Source: Streptomyces gardneri (GTDB lineage Bacteria; Actinomycetota; Actinomycetes; Streptomycetales; Streptomycetaceae). From it: 64,000 nt of DNA. Below are positions 35,594 through 44,126 of this stretch, piece after piece. Each line of letters opens with the position of its first letter. The stretch's first letter is position 1. Under the pieces are notes generated by a model. The model had not been told where the DNA came from. It saw only the letters and a program-made list of their open reading frames with translations, and did no database searches. The DNA is taken from contig NZ_BJMN01000034.1 in NCBI RefSeq assembly GCF_006539185.1, forward strand, positions 1 to 64,000, given 5' to 3'. Both the position numbers and the translations under genes were made by a program.

Positions 35594-36925
35594 TTACTTC
35601 TTGGACGACGGGTGCTTGGGCCGCTGCTGGCCCTTGCGCTGACCGGACTTGCCCTGGCGGGAGCCTCCGGAGTTGGCGCGGGGACGCGCGGGCTTGTCGC
35701 CCTGCGCCTGGTCCTTCGCCTCGTCCTTCGTCTCGACCTCAGCGTCGGCCTTCGCCGAACCCTGCGGCTTCTTCTCCAGCGAGGTGGTCGCCTGCTCGGC
35801 GGCCGGCTCGGAGCCTTCCTCGGCGTCCTTCGTCACGGCCTGCTGTGCTGCGGCGGCCTGGCGCTGGGCCTTGGTCTGGCGCTTGGGCTGCTGCCGCTTG
35901 GCGGCGGCGCCGCTCTCGGTCTCGGCCACGATCGTGTCGCTCTTGATCACGGTGCCGTCGGCCTGGGCCGCGAAGCCGGCCTTGGACAGACCCGTGAAGA
36001 AGCGGCGCTCGTTCTCGTTGCGGTCGCCGCCCTTGGCGACGATGACCTTGACGACGCTCTTCCGGCGGCGGCCCTTGACCTCACCGTGGTGCGTGACGCT
36101 CTTCAGCAGACGTCCCAGGTAGGCGTCCTGCGCCTTGCTGCCCGGGGTCGGGTTCTGGTTGATCACGTACATCTGCTGGCCCATGGTCCACACGTTGGTG
36201 GTCAGCCAGTAGACGAGGACACCGACGGGGAAGTTGATACCCATGACGGCGAAGATCACCGGGAAGATGTACATCAGCATCTTCTGCTGCTGCATGTACG
36301 GGGTCTTCACCGAGAGGTCGACGTTCTTCATCATCAGCTGGCGCTGCGTGAAGAACTGCGAGGCCGACATCATCACGATCATGACCGCGGTGACGATGCG
36401 GACCGAGGTCAGCGAAGCGTCGAGAGCGGCCACCTCGGCAGCGGTGTCCGTGAACTTCGAGGCCAGCGGGGCGCCGAAGATGTGTGCCTGACGGGCGCTG
36501 GCGAGCAGCGGGCCGTCGATGACACCGATCTCCTTGCCCGAGGCGATCGAGGACAGCACGTGGTACAGAGCGAAGAAGAACGGCGACTGCGCCAGGATGG
36601 GAAGGCACGAGGAGAGCGGGTTGGTACCCGTCTCCTTGTACAGCTTCATCATCTCTTCGGACTGACGCTGCTTGTCGCTCTTGTAGCGCTCCTGGATCGC
36701 CTTCATCTTCGGCTGGAGCGCCTGCATGTTCCGGGTCGACTTGATCTGCTTGACGAACAGCGGGATCAGGCAGATACGGATCAGCACCACGAGGGACACG
36801 ATGGACAGGCCCCAGGCCCAGCCCGTGTCAGGGCCGAAGATCGCCCCGTACACCTTGTGGAACTGGACGATCACCCATGAGACAGGTGTCGTGATGAAGC
36901 TGAACAGACTGGCAATCGTGTCCAC
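35594..36925 (-). CDS. yidC: membrane protein insertase YidC
   Basis: 443 residues from GTG 36925. It has the five-helix YidC/Oxa1 core without the large periplasmic domain of proteobacteria: first helix after FHKVYGAIFGPD..., then ILAQSPFFFALYHVL and the last helix near FPVGVLVYWLTTNVWTMGQQ. The C-terminal 190 residues are a charged, Lys/Arg/Ala-rich cytoplasmic tail likely to contact the ribosome. Works with SecYEG or alone. Three bases separate it from yidD. Confidence 0.96.
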   Translation of the reverse strand: MDTIASLFSFITTPVSWVIVQFHKVYGAIFGPDTGWAWGLSIVSLVVLIRICLIPLFVKQIKSTRNMQALQPKMKAIQERYKSDKQRQSEEMMKLYKETGTNPLSSCLPILAQSPFFFALYHVLSSIASGKEIGVIDGPLLASARQAHIFGAPLASKFTDTAAEVAALDASLTSVRIVTAVMIVMMSASQFFTQRQLMMKNVDLSVKTPYMQQQKMLMYIFPVIFAVMGINFPVGVLVYWLTTNVWTMGQQMYVINQNPTPGSKAQDAYLGRLLKSVTHHGEVKGRRRKSVVKVIVAKGGDRNENERRFFTGLSKAGFAAQADGTVIKSDTIVAETESGAAAKRQQPKRQTKAQRQAAAAQQAVTKDAEEGSEPAAEQATTSLEKKPQGSAKADAEVETKDEAKDQAQGDKPARPRANSGGSRQGKSGQRKGQQRPKHPSSKK

Positions 36926-36928
36926 TAA

Positions 36929-37255
36929 TCAGGCTCCTTGAGCATTGGGCGAGGTCTCGGCGGCCGGGCTCGGCTCGGCGGTGGACCCGCCCTTGTCGCC
37001 GCGCAGCGCGTTCCTCAGCATTTCGTGCCAGCGAGGACGCTTCCGCGGGGGGACATGGTCCACACCGCCGGGCGACCACGGGTTGCACCGCAGGATGCGC
37101 CAGGCGGTCAGGGCCGTGCCCTTGATCGCGCCATGCCGGTCGATGGCCGTGAATCCGTAGTGGGAACACGACGGGTAGTACCGGCAGACAGGCCCCAGAA
37201 GAGGGCTGATCGTCCACTGGTACAGCTTGATGAGAGCCAGCAGCGGGTACTTCAT
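36929..37255 (-). CDS. yidD: membrane protein insertion efficiency factor YidD
   Basis: 108 residues with the family core YQWTISPLLGPVCRYYPSCS and CRYYPSCSHYG cysteines, plus ILRCNPWSPGGVD. Amphipathic, inner-membrane associated; aids YidC-dependent insertion. The start (ATG 37255) overlaps the rnpA stop by four bases. Confidence 0.95.
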   Translation of the reverse strand: MKYPLLALIKLYQWTISPLLGPVCRYYPSCSHYGFTAIDRHGAIKGTALTAWRILRCNPWSPGGVDHVPPRKRPRWHEMLRNALRGDKGGSTAEPSPAAETSPNAQGA

Positions 37256-37623
37256 CGCGCGCCCCCTCCCAGCAACCGCTGAAAAGCGGCGTCCAGGTCT
37301 CGGGCCAGCTGTGCGTGATCGGCGTCACCGGCTCCGGGCAACGCCCGTACGACCACCAGGCTACCGGGGGGCAGCTCGATGAGTCGGTCTCGGAGGAGAT
37401 GGCGCAGGCGACGCTTCACCTGGTTGCGTACGACCGCACCGCCTACGGCCTTGCTCACGACGAAACCCGCACGCGTCGGGGGAGCGCTCTCCCCAGGCGC
37501 GTGCGGGTCCGTTGCACCGCTGCGTAGGTGGACGACGAGGAGCGGGCGACCGGCCCGGCGACCTCGGCGTACCGCGGTTGCGAAGTCCTCGCGCCGCCTC
37601 AGCCGATTCTCGGTAGGCAGCAC
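37252..37623 (-). CDS. rnpA: ribonuclease P protein component
   Basis: 123 residues from GTG 37623. The RNR-type signature reads AVGGAVVRNQVKRRLRHLLR. It binds RNase P RNA and helps process tRNA 5' ends. Lies 21 bases after rpmH and overlaps yidD, the universal rpmH-rnpA-yidD-yidC order. Confidence 0.96.
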   Translation of the reverse strand: MLPTENRLRRREDFATAVRRGRRAGRPLLVVHLRSGATDPHAPGESAPPTRAGFVVSKAVGGAVVRNQVKRRLRHLLRDRLIELPPGSLVVVRALPGAGDADHAQLARDLDAAFQRLLGGGAR

Positions 37624-37644
37624 GTCATGACCTGTTTAAGTGGA

Positions 37645-37782
37645 TCAGGCGGACAGGCTCGAGCGACCCTTGCCACGGCGGTTCGCCAGGATGGCACGGC
37701 CGGCGCGGGTACGCATGCGCAGGCGGAAGCCGTGGGTCTTCGCGCGACGACGGTTGTTCGGCTGGAAGGTGCGCTTGCTCAC
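37645..37782 (-). CDS. rpmH: 50S ribosomal protein bL34
   Basis: 45 residues, [20 protein letters not shown] onward, ending in [12 protein letters not shown] 37782 has GGAG 8 bases upstream. It is the first gene of the minus-strand cluster and is divergent from dnaA. Confidence 0.97.
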
Positions 37783-37948
37783 TCGGGGGCTCCAGAAATG
37801 ATTCGGGTGGTGGCGGGACATCGCCTGGCTGTCACCGTGCGCCCACGAGTAGCTCGTAACGCCCGATAGCACCGCTTCGCGACCACAGAATCGTGATCTT
37901 TGCCCATCGGAGGCAGGCGGCAGCAGCCATCGACAACTCGACCTGGTC

Positions 37949-37978
37949 ACGGTACGCGCGGCTACGCCATCCGGTCAA
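37949..37978 (-). promoter_or_regulatory. rpmH promoter
   Basis: On the minus strand TTGACC, 18 bases, TACCGT. The -10 box ends about 167 bases upstream of rpmH. The architecture is almost identical to the dnaA promoter on the other strand. Confidence 0.65.
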
Positions 37979-38000
37979 ACCGACCTGTCGCCATGGTCCA

Positions 38001-38021
38001 TTATGCACAGGCTGTGGACAA
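38001..38021. promoter_or_regulatory. two DnaA boxes upstream of the dnaA promoter
   Basis: TTATGCACA at 38001-38009 and, on the minus strand, TTGTCCACA at 38013-38021. They face each other with a 3-base spacer, directly upstream of the dnaA -35 element. Two DnaA boxes in this promoter are known in Streptomyces, where DnaA represses its own gene. Confidence 0.85.
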
Positions 38022-38025
38022 CAAC

Positions 38026-38055
38026 TTGAACCACGTCAGCCGCCCCGACTACCGT
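38026..38055 (+). promoter_or_regulatory. dnaA promoter
   Basis: TTGAAC (38026-38031), 18 bases, TACCGT (38050-38055). The GTG start of dnaA is 68 bases beyond the -10 element. Confidence 0.65.
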
Positions 38056-38123
38056 GGTGAGACTCCACAGTCTTTTCCGTTCTGTCCTGCCCTGTCCTCA
38101 CGGACCCGTAGAAAGCGTGCCCC

Positions 38124-39881
38124 GTGGCTGACGTACCTGCCGATCTTGCCGCAGTGTGGCCACGCGTCCTCGAGCAGCTCCTCGGCGAGGGACAGCAGGG
38201 GATCGAGGCCAAGGACAAGCAGTGGATCGAGCGCTGCCAGCCGCTGGCCCTCGTCGCGGACACCGCCCTTCTCGCCGTGCCCAACGAGTGGGGCAAGCGC
38301 GTCCTCGAAGGCCGGCTCGCCCCGCTGATCAGCGAGACCCTGAGCCGTGAGTGCGGCCGCCCGATCCGGATCGCGATCACCGTCGACGACTCCGTCGGCG
38401 AGCCGACCCCGCCCGCGCCTCCCGTGCAGCAGCCCCGCTACGACGAGCGGCCGCAGCCCGAGCCGTACGAGAAGTACGAAGGCTACGGTCACCGTCCGAT
38501 GCCCGACGACGGGCTGCCCACCGCGCGCCCGGCCTACCCGGACTACCAGCAGCCGCAGCGGCCCGACCCCGGCGCCTGGCCGCGCACCCAGGAGGACCTG
38601 TCCTGGCAGCAGCCGCGGCTCGGCGGCTACCAGGAGCGCGCGCCGTACACCGGTCCGGAGCAGTCCCGGCAGACGCATTACGACGAGCCCCCGCGGGGCT
38701 ACGAGCAGCCGCAGCGGCCCGAGCGCGCCGAGCTGCCCGACCCGCAGGGCCCCGGCGCTCGCCCCGGCCCCCGGCCGGGCGGCGGTCCGATGCACGGCGC
38801 TCCCGGTTCCTCCTCCTCGGGGCAGGGCGCCGGCGCGCCGGGTGAGCAGCACGCGCGGCTGAACCCCAAGTACCTCTTCGACACCTTCGTCATCGGTTCC
38901 TCGAACCGCTTCGCGCACGCCGCAGCCGTCGCCGTGGCCGAGGCGCCGGCGAAGGCGTACAACCCGCTCTTCATCTACGGGGAGTCGGGGCTCGGCAAGA
39001 CCCACCTGCTGCACGCGATCGGGCACTACGCGCGGAGCCTCTATCCCGGCACGCGCGTGCGGTACGTGAGCTCCGAGGAGTTCACCAACGAGTTCATCAA
39101 CTCGATCCGCGACGGCAAGGGCGACGCCTTCCGCAAGCGCTACCGCGATGTGGACATCCTGCTCGTCGACGACATCCAGTTCCTCGCGAGCAAGGAGTCG
39201 ACGCAGGAGGAGTTCTTCCACACCTTCAACACGCTGCACAACGCCAACAAGCAGATCGTGCTCTCCTCGGACCGGCCGCCCAAGCAGCTGGTGACCCTGG
39301 AGGACCGGCTCCGCAACCGCTTCGAGTGGGGTCTCACCACCGACGTGCAGCCGCCGGAACTGGAGACGCGGATCGCGATCCTCCGCAAGAAGGCGGTGCA
39401 GGAGCAGCTCAACGCCCCGCCGGAGGTGCTGGAGTTCATCGCCTCCCGGATCTCGCGGAACATCCGCGAGCTGGAGGGGGCGCTGATCCGGGTGACGGCT
39501 TTCGCGAGCCTCAACCGGCAGCCGGTGGACCTGGGGCTCACCGAGATCGTCCTCAAGGACCTGATCCCCGGCGGCGAGGACAGCTCTCCGGAGATCACCG
39601 CGCCGGCGATCATGGCGGCCACCGCCGACTACTTCGGGCTGACGGTGGAGGACCTCTGCGGATCGTCGCGCAGCCGCGTCCTGGTGACGGCGCGGCAGAT
39701 CGCCATGTACCTGTGCCGTGAGCTGACGGACTTGTCGCTGCCGAAGATCGGCGCGCAGTTCGGCGGCCGCGACCATACGACGGTGATGCACGCGGACCGG
39801 AAGATCCGTGCCCTGATGGCGGAGCGGCGCTCCATCTACAACCAGGTCACCGAGCTCACGAACCGCATCAAGAACGGCTGA
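38124..39881 (+). CDS. dnaA: chromosomal replication initiator protein DnaA
   Basis: 585 residues, far longer than the about 460 of E. coli because domain II (about 95-245) is a Pro/Gln/Tyr/Arg-rich linker, typical of Streptomyces. Domain I is at 1-90; domain III has Walker A GESGLGKT at 286-293 and Walker B LLVDDIQF; domain IV has the DNA-binding signature around CRELTDLSLPKIGAQFGGRDHTTV (GGRDHTTV). It binds the boxes in oriC, in its own promoter and possibly in the two extra clusters. GTG 38124 follows GAAAG. A strong terminator ends the gene. Confidence 0.98.
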   Translation: MADVPADLAAVWPRVLEQLLGEGQQGIEAKDKQWIERCQPLALVADTALLAVPNEWGKRVLEGRLAPLISETLSRECGRPIRIAITVDDSVGEPTPPAPPVQQPRYDERPQPEPYEKYEGYGHRPMPDDGLPTARPAYPDYQQPQRPDPGAWPRTQEDLSWQQPRLGGYQERAPYTGPEQSRQTHYDEPPRGYEQPQRPERAELPDPQGPGARPGPRPGGGPMHGAPGSSSSGQGAGAPGEQHARLNPKYLFDTFVIGSSNRFAHAAAVAVAEAPAKAYNPLFIYGESGLGKTHLLHAIGHYARSLYPGTRVRYVSSEEFTNEFINSIRDGKGDAFRKRYRDVDILLVDDIQFLASKESTQEEFFHTFNTLHNANKQIVLSSDRPPKQLVTLEDRLRNRFEWGLTTDVQPPELETRIAILRKKAVQEQLNAPPEVLEFIASRISRNIRELEGALIRVTAFASLNRQPVDLGLTEIVLKDLIPGGEDSSPEITAPAIMAATADYFGLTVEDLCGSSRSRVLVTARQIAMYLCRELTDLSLPKIGAQFGGRDHTTVMHADRKIRALMAERRSIYNQVTELTNRIKNG

Positions 39882-39901
39882 CGGACCGCCACGACAGCAG
39901 T

Positions 39902-39945
39902 GCCTAAAGGGCGCCCCGGGACCACTCCTGGGGCGCCCTTTAGGC
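39902..39945 (+). terminator. terminator after dnaA
   Basis: Perfect 16-bp stem GCCTAAAGGGCGCCCC and its complement, loop of 12 bases, starting 20 bases after the dnaA stop codon. It protects oriC from transcription from dnaA. Confidence 0.85.
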
Positions 39946-39948
39946 GTT

Positions 39949-40036
39949 CTCGAACCCGCTCCGGGGAGCTCTCCAACCCGCTCTGGGGCGCTCTTGCACC
40001 CGTTCCGGGGCGGTCTCGAACCCGCTCCGGGGGCGC
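39949..40036. repeat. four tandem 22-bp repeats at the dnaA edge of oriC
   Basis: Units start at 39949, 39971, 39993 and 40015, each of the form CTCgaACCCGcTCCGGGGnGcT with one to six differences. They are not DnaA boxes. They lie immediately after the dnaA terminator and before the first oriC boxes. Confidence 0.8.
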
Positions 40037-40059
40037 CCCTGTTCGCTGTGCACAGCTGT

Positions 40060-40665
40060 GTACGAGCGCGGGGTGTTCGATTACTCCGTTCCGGTGGCGG
40101 GTTCTCCACAGATTGGGGGATGATCTCCCGTCCACAGGGTGGGGACTGTCGAGTTATCCGGAACGTGTCCACAGGCCGAGCTGTTGACAGGTCATCACCC
40201 CAGGTCAAGCCCTTGTGGATTTGTTGGCAACCATCATCCACAGGCTGTGGATGAAATCTTCGTCCACAGGAGGTCCCGAAAGTTGTCCACCGGCTACCCA
40301 CAGGGGGCCGCCGGTTGCCCACAGCTTCTCCACACTGCTGTCCACTGTTCGGCAACCAAACACCCCCGCTCACCGGGCCGAGTGAAAGCGGTCACACCAA
40401 GGGAGACGTTTGGGCTGTGGGGAACCTGGGGAAAGCTGGGGACAGCGCTGGGGAGAACTCCCCATGGCCTGTGTACCGGGTGTGCAGAACTTTTCGGTGT
40501 CCACAGAGAGCCCTGGTTTTCCACGGGTTCCACCCACAGGGTCGGTGGACAAAAAACTGGGCCTGACCTGCGAAAACGACGTTATCCACCGTTTCCACAG
40601 GCCCTACTACTACTCCCACTTAGAGTTAGCTAGGAATCCGCTTCGAAGTGGGGCCTGTGCACAAC
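40060..40665. other. oriC: chromosomal replication origin oriC
   Basis: The 910-base dnaA-dnaN gap has no gene. DnaA boxes matching [TC][TC]nTCCACA or close variants, plus strand unless noted: 40102 TTCTCCACA, 40128, 40165, 40214 (minus), 40234 TCATCCACA, 40246 TCATCCACA (minus), 40260 TCGTCCACA, 40283, 40294, 40315 TTGCCCACA, 40326 TTCTCCACA, 40416 (minus), 40497 GTGTCCACA, 40517, 40544 (minus), 40582 TTATCCACC, 40591 and 40656 (minus). The pair at 40234-40254 is a perfect inverted repeat with a 3-base spacer. About 18 boxes agrees with the 19 reported for S. lividans/coelicolor oriC. Confidence 0.95.
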
Positions 40666-40791
40666 TCGCCGCCGGAGCTCCGGCACGCTCTCGTCGCGAC
40701 TTGACCCCGAGCAGCACCGAGTGTCGGCGGCGTACGTCAGACTGGTTCCCGCAGTCGACGAAGAGCCAGCAACAAGCAGGAGGCGGTTCCG

Positions 40792-41922
40792 GTGAAGATC
40801 CGGGTGGAGCGCGACGTACTTGCCGAGGCGGTGGCCTGGGTGGCCCGCAGCCTCCCGGCCCGTCCGCCGGCTCCCGTGCTCGCAGGCCTTCTCCTGAAGG
40901 CCGAGGACGGCGCGCTGAGCTTCTCGAGCTTCGACTACGAGGTCTCGGCGCGTGTCTCCGTCGAGGCCGAGGTCGAGGAGGACGGCACCGTCCTGGTCTC
41001 CGGCCGACTGCTCGCCGACATCTGCCGCGCCCTCCCCAACCGTCCGGTGGAGATTTCCACAGACGGTGTACGGGCGACCGTGGTCTGCGGCTCCTCCCGC
41101 TTCACCCTCCACACCCTGCCTGTGGAGGAGTACCCGGCCCTGCCGGAGATGCCCACCGCGACCGGCACCGTCCCCGGTGAGGTCTTCGCCTCCGCCGCCG
41201 CGCAGGTGGCCATCGCCGCCGGCCGTGACGACACGCTGCCCGTCCTCACCGGTGTGCGCATCGAGATCGAGGGCGACACGGTCACCCTGGCCTCCACCGA
41301 CCGCTACCGCTTCGCGGTCCGCGAGTTCCTGTGGAAGCCGGAGTCCCCGGACGCCTCCGCGGTCGCCCTGGTGCCCGCGAAGACCCTCCTGGACACCGCG
41401 AAGGCGCTCACGAGCGGCGACACGGTCACCCTGGCGCTCTCGGGCTCCGGCAAGGGCGAGGGCCTGATCGGCTTCGAGGGCGCGGGCCGCCGCACCACCA
41501 CCCGGCTGCTCGAGGGCGACCTGCCGAAGTACCGCACGCTCTTCCCCACCGAGTTCAACTCGGTCGCGGTGATCGAGACGGCGCCCTTCGTCGAGGCCGT
41601 CAAGCGCGTGGCCCTGGTCGCCGAGCGCAACACCCCGGTCCGGCTGAGCTTCGAGCAGGGCGTGCTGATCCTCGAAGCCGGCTCCAGCGACGACGCACAG
41701 GCTGTGGAGCGTGTGGACGCGCAGCTGGAGGGCGACGACATCTCGATCGCCTTCAACCCGACCTTCCTCCTGGACGGCCTGAGCGCGATCGACTCCCCGG
41801 TCGCCCAGCTCTCCTTCACGACCTCCACCAAGCCGGCGCTGCTCAGCGGCAAGCCGGCCCTGGACGCCGAGGCGGACGAGGCCTACAAGTACCTGATCAT
41901 GCCGGTTCGTCTGTCCGGTTGA
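40792..41922 (+). CDS. dnaN: DNA polymerase III sliding clamp (beta subunit)
   Basis: 376 residues, three clamp domains of about 125 residues each, forming a dimeric ring that tethers the polymerase. Begins VKIRVERDVLAEAVAWVARS and ends YLIMPVRLSG, the usual C-terminus. GTG 40792 has AGGAGG at 9 bases. It follows oriC, and a GC hairpin at 41939 follows the gene. Confidence 0.97.
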   Translation: MKIRVERDVLAEAVAWVARSLPARPPAPVLAGLLLKAEDGALSFSSFDYEVSARVSVEAEVEEDGTVLVSGRLLADICRALPNRPVEISTDGVRATVVCGSSRFTLHTLPVEEYPALPEMPTATGTVPGEVFASAAAQVAIAAGRDDTLPVLTGVRIEIEGDTVTLASTDRYRFAVREFLWKPESPDASAVALVPAKTLLDTAKALTSGDTVTLALSGSGKGEGLIGFEGAGRRTTTRLLEGDLPKYRTLFPTEFNSVAVIETAPFVEAVKRVALVAERNTPVRLSFEQGVLILEAGSSDDAQAVERVDAQLEGDDISIAFNPTFLLDGLSAIDSPVAQLSFTTSTKPALLSGKPALDAEADEAYKYLIMPVRLSG

Positions 41923-41938
41923 TCCCAGGTCGGGGGGT

Positions 41939-41956
41939 CCGGGGGTCGCCCCCCGG
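41939..41956 (+). terminator. hairpin after dnaN
   Basis: Stem CCGGGGG/CCCCCGG with a 4-base loop, 17 bases after the dnaN stop codon; no T tract. Confidence 0.5.
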
Positions 41957-42066
41957 GAAGACCCAGCCGGGGCATCGCCTGAGCGGCTGACCCCACAGGT
42001 GTGCGCACGGGTCCGGGCGTAGGCTCGGACCCGGGTAAACCGCACACGACGCTTAAGGAATCTCTG

Positions 42067-42945
42067 ATGGAGCTCGGTCTCGTCGGTCTCGGCAAGATGG
42101 GCGGCAACATGCGCGAGCGCATCCGCCGCGCAGGCCACACCGTCATCGGATACGACCGCAACCCGGACCTCGCCGATGTCCACAGCCTCGAAGAGCTTGT
42201 GGGCAAGCTCAAGGGTCCGCGCGTCGTGTGGGTCATGGTGCCGGCCGGTGCCGCGACCCAGTCCACGATCGACGAGCTGGCCGACCTGCTCTCCCCCGGC
42301 GACATCGTCGTGGACGGCGGGAACTCCCGCTGGACCGACGACGAGAAGCACGCCGAGGAGCTCGCGGCCAAGGGCATCGGCTTCGTCGACTGCGGCGTCT
42401 CCGGTGGCGTCTGGGGCCTGGAGAACGGCTACGCGCTGATGTACGGCGGTTCCGCCGAGGACGTGGCGAAGGTCCAGCCGATCTTCGACGCGCTCAAGCC
42501 CGAGGGCGAGTTCGGCTCGGTCCACGCGGGCAAGGTCGGCGCCGGCCACTTCGCGAAGATGGTCCACAACGGCATCGAGTACGCGATGATGCAGGCCTAC
42601 GCCGAGGGCTGGGAGCTCCTGGAGAAGGTCGACTCCGTCACCGACGTGCGCGAGGTCTTCCGCTCCTGGCAGGAGGGCACGGTCATCCGTTCCTGGCTGC
42701 TGGACCTCGCGGTGAACGCGCTGGACGAGGACGAGCACCTGGACCAGCTGCGCGGCTACGCGTCGGACTCCGGCGAGGGCCGGTGGACCGTCGAGGCCGC
42801 CATCGACAACGCCGTACCGCTGCCGGCGATCACCGCGTCGCTGTTCGCGCGGTTCGCCTCGCGGCAGGACGACTCCCCGCAGATGAAGATGATCGCCGCG
42901 CTGCGCAACCAGTTCGGTGGCCACGCGGTCGAGACGAAGAAGTAA
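42067..42945 (+). CDS. gnd: 6-phosphogluconate dehydrogenase, short decarboxylating type
   Basis: 292 residues, the short form (about 300) rather than the 470-residue GndA. NAD(P)-binding GLGKMGGNM at the N-terminus, substrate motifs DGGNSRWTDDE and CGVSGGVWGLENG, and the catalytic-Lys region GHFAKMVHNGIEY. It makes ribulose 5-phosphate and reduced coenzyme in the pentose phosphate pathway. ATG 42067 follows AAGGAA. Its location between dnaN and recF is conserved in actinobacteria. Confidence 0.93.
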   Translation: MELGLVGLGKMGGNMRERIRRAGHTVIGYDRNPDLADVHSLEELVGKLKGPRVVWVMVPAGAATQSTIDELADLLSPGDIVVDGGNSRWTDDEKHAEELAAKGIGFVDCGVSGGVWGLENGYALMYGGSAEDVAKVQPIFDALKPEGEFGSVHAGKVGAGHFAKMVHNGIEYAMMQAYAEGWELLEKVDSVTDVREVFRSWQEGTVIRSWLLDLAVNALDEDEHLDQLRGYASDSGEGRWTVEAAIDNAVPLPAITASLFARFASRQDDSPQMKMIAALRNQFGGHAVETKK

Positions 42946-42951
42946 TCCACA

Positions 42952-42977
42952 GGCTGTGCACCCCGCGGTGCACAGCC
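42952..42977 (+). terminator. hairpin between gnd and recF
   Basis: Perfect 10-bp stem GGCTGTGCAC/GTGCACAGCC with a 6-base loop, 6 bases after the gnd stop codon. A box-like TAATCCACA (42943-42951) overlaps the stop codon. Confidence 0.5.
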
Positions 42978-43004
42978 GCCGGGGGAAGAAGGTCGGCGCC
43001 CACC

Positions 43005-44126
43005 ATGCACGTCACGCATCTGTCGCTGGCCGACTTCCGCTCGTACGCCCGGGTCGAGGTTCCGCTCGACCCGGGCGTCACCGCGTTCGTGGGCGCGAAC
43101 GGCCAGGGCAAGACGAATCTCGTCGAGGCCGTCGGCTATCTCGCGACCCTCGGCAGCCATCGCGTCGCCTCGGACGCCCCGCTGGTGCGGATGGGCGCCG
43201 AGCGCGCGGTCATCCGGGCCGCCGTCACCCAGGGCGAGCGCTCCCAGCTGATCGAGCTCGAGCTCAATCCCGGCCGGGCCAACCGCGCCCGTATCAACAG
43301 GTCCTCGCAGGTCAGACCGCGTGACGTGCTGGGGATCGTACGGACCGTGCTGTTCGCTCCGGAGGACCTTGCCCTGGTGAAGGGCGATCCCGGCGAGCGG
43401 CGGCGCTTCCTCGACGAGCTGATCACGGCGCGCACACCGCGGATGGCGGGCGTGCGCTCCGACTACGAGCGGGTGCTCAAGCAGCGCAACACGCTCCTGA
43501 AGTCGGCGGCGATGGCCCGGCGGCACGGCGGCCGCGGCATGGACCTGTCCACGCTCGACGTCTGGGACCAGCACCTCGCGCGGGCCGGGGCGGAGCTGCT
43601 CGCGCAGCGCCTCGACCTCATCCACACCCTGCAGCCGCTCGCCGACAAGGCGTACGAGCAGCTGGCGCCGGGCGGCGGACCGATTCTGCTGGAGTACCGC
43701 CCCTCCGCGCCGGGCGCCGGGCTCACCCGCGAGGAGCTGTACGAGCAGCTGATCGCCGCGCTCGCCGAGGTCCGCAAGCAGGAGATCGAGCGAGGCGTCA
43801 CCCTCGTCGGACCGCACCGCGACGAGCTGCTTCTCAAGCTCGGGGACCTGCCCGCGAAGGGGTACGCGAGCCACGGCGAGTCCTGGTCGTACGCGCTGGC
43901 GCTGCGGCTCGCCTCGTACGACCTGCTGCGCTCCGAGGGCAACGAGCCGGTCCTCGTCCTCGACGACGTCTTCGCCGAGCTGGACGCGCGCCGGCGGGAG
44001 CGGCTCGCGGAGCTGGTGGCGGGCGGCGAGCAGGTGCTGGTGACGGCGGCGGTGGACGACGACGTGCCGGGGGTCCTCGCGGGGACGCGGTACGAGGTGG
44101 CCGGCGGGGCGGTGGAGCGGGTATGA
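43005..44126 (+). CDS. recF: DNA replication/repair protein RecF
   Basis: 373 residues, an SMC-like ABC ATPase. Walker A GANGQGKTN near residue 32; the signature region and Walker B VLVLDDVFAELDARRRERL lie near the C-terminus. It helps load RecA at gaps. ATG 43005 is followed by MHVTHLSLADFRSYARVE, the usual start. It overlaps the DciA-like gene by four bases (ATGA). Confidence 0.96.
   Translation: MHVTHLSLADFRSYARVEVPLDPGVTAFVGANGQGKTNLVEAVGYLATLGSHRVASDAPLVRMGAERAVIRAAVTQGERSQLIELELNPGRANRARINRSSQVRPRDVLGIVRTVLFAPEDLALVKGDPGERRRFLDELITARTPRMAGVRSDYERVLKQRNTLLKSAAMARRHGGRGMDLSTLDVWDQHLARAGAELLAQRLDLIHTLQPLADKAYEQLAPGGGPILLEYRPSAPGAGLTREELYEQLIAALAEVRKQEIERGVTLVGPHRDELLLKLGDLPAKGYASHGESWSYALALRLASYDLLRSEGNEPVLVLDDVFAELDARRRERLAELVAGGEQVLVTAAVDDDVPGVLAGTRYEVAGGAVERV

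Noticed and set aside
40282..40552. Counting every TCCACA-like hexamer as a functional DnaA box
   Set aside because: Weak matches such as CTACCCACA, CCACCCACA and CTGTCCACT were treated as uncertain or left out; only binding data can decide.
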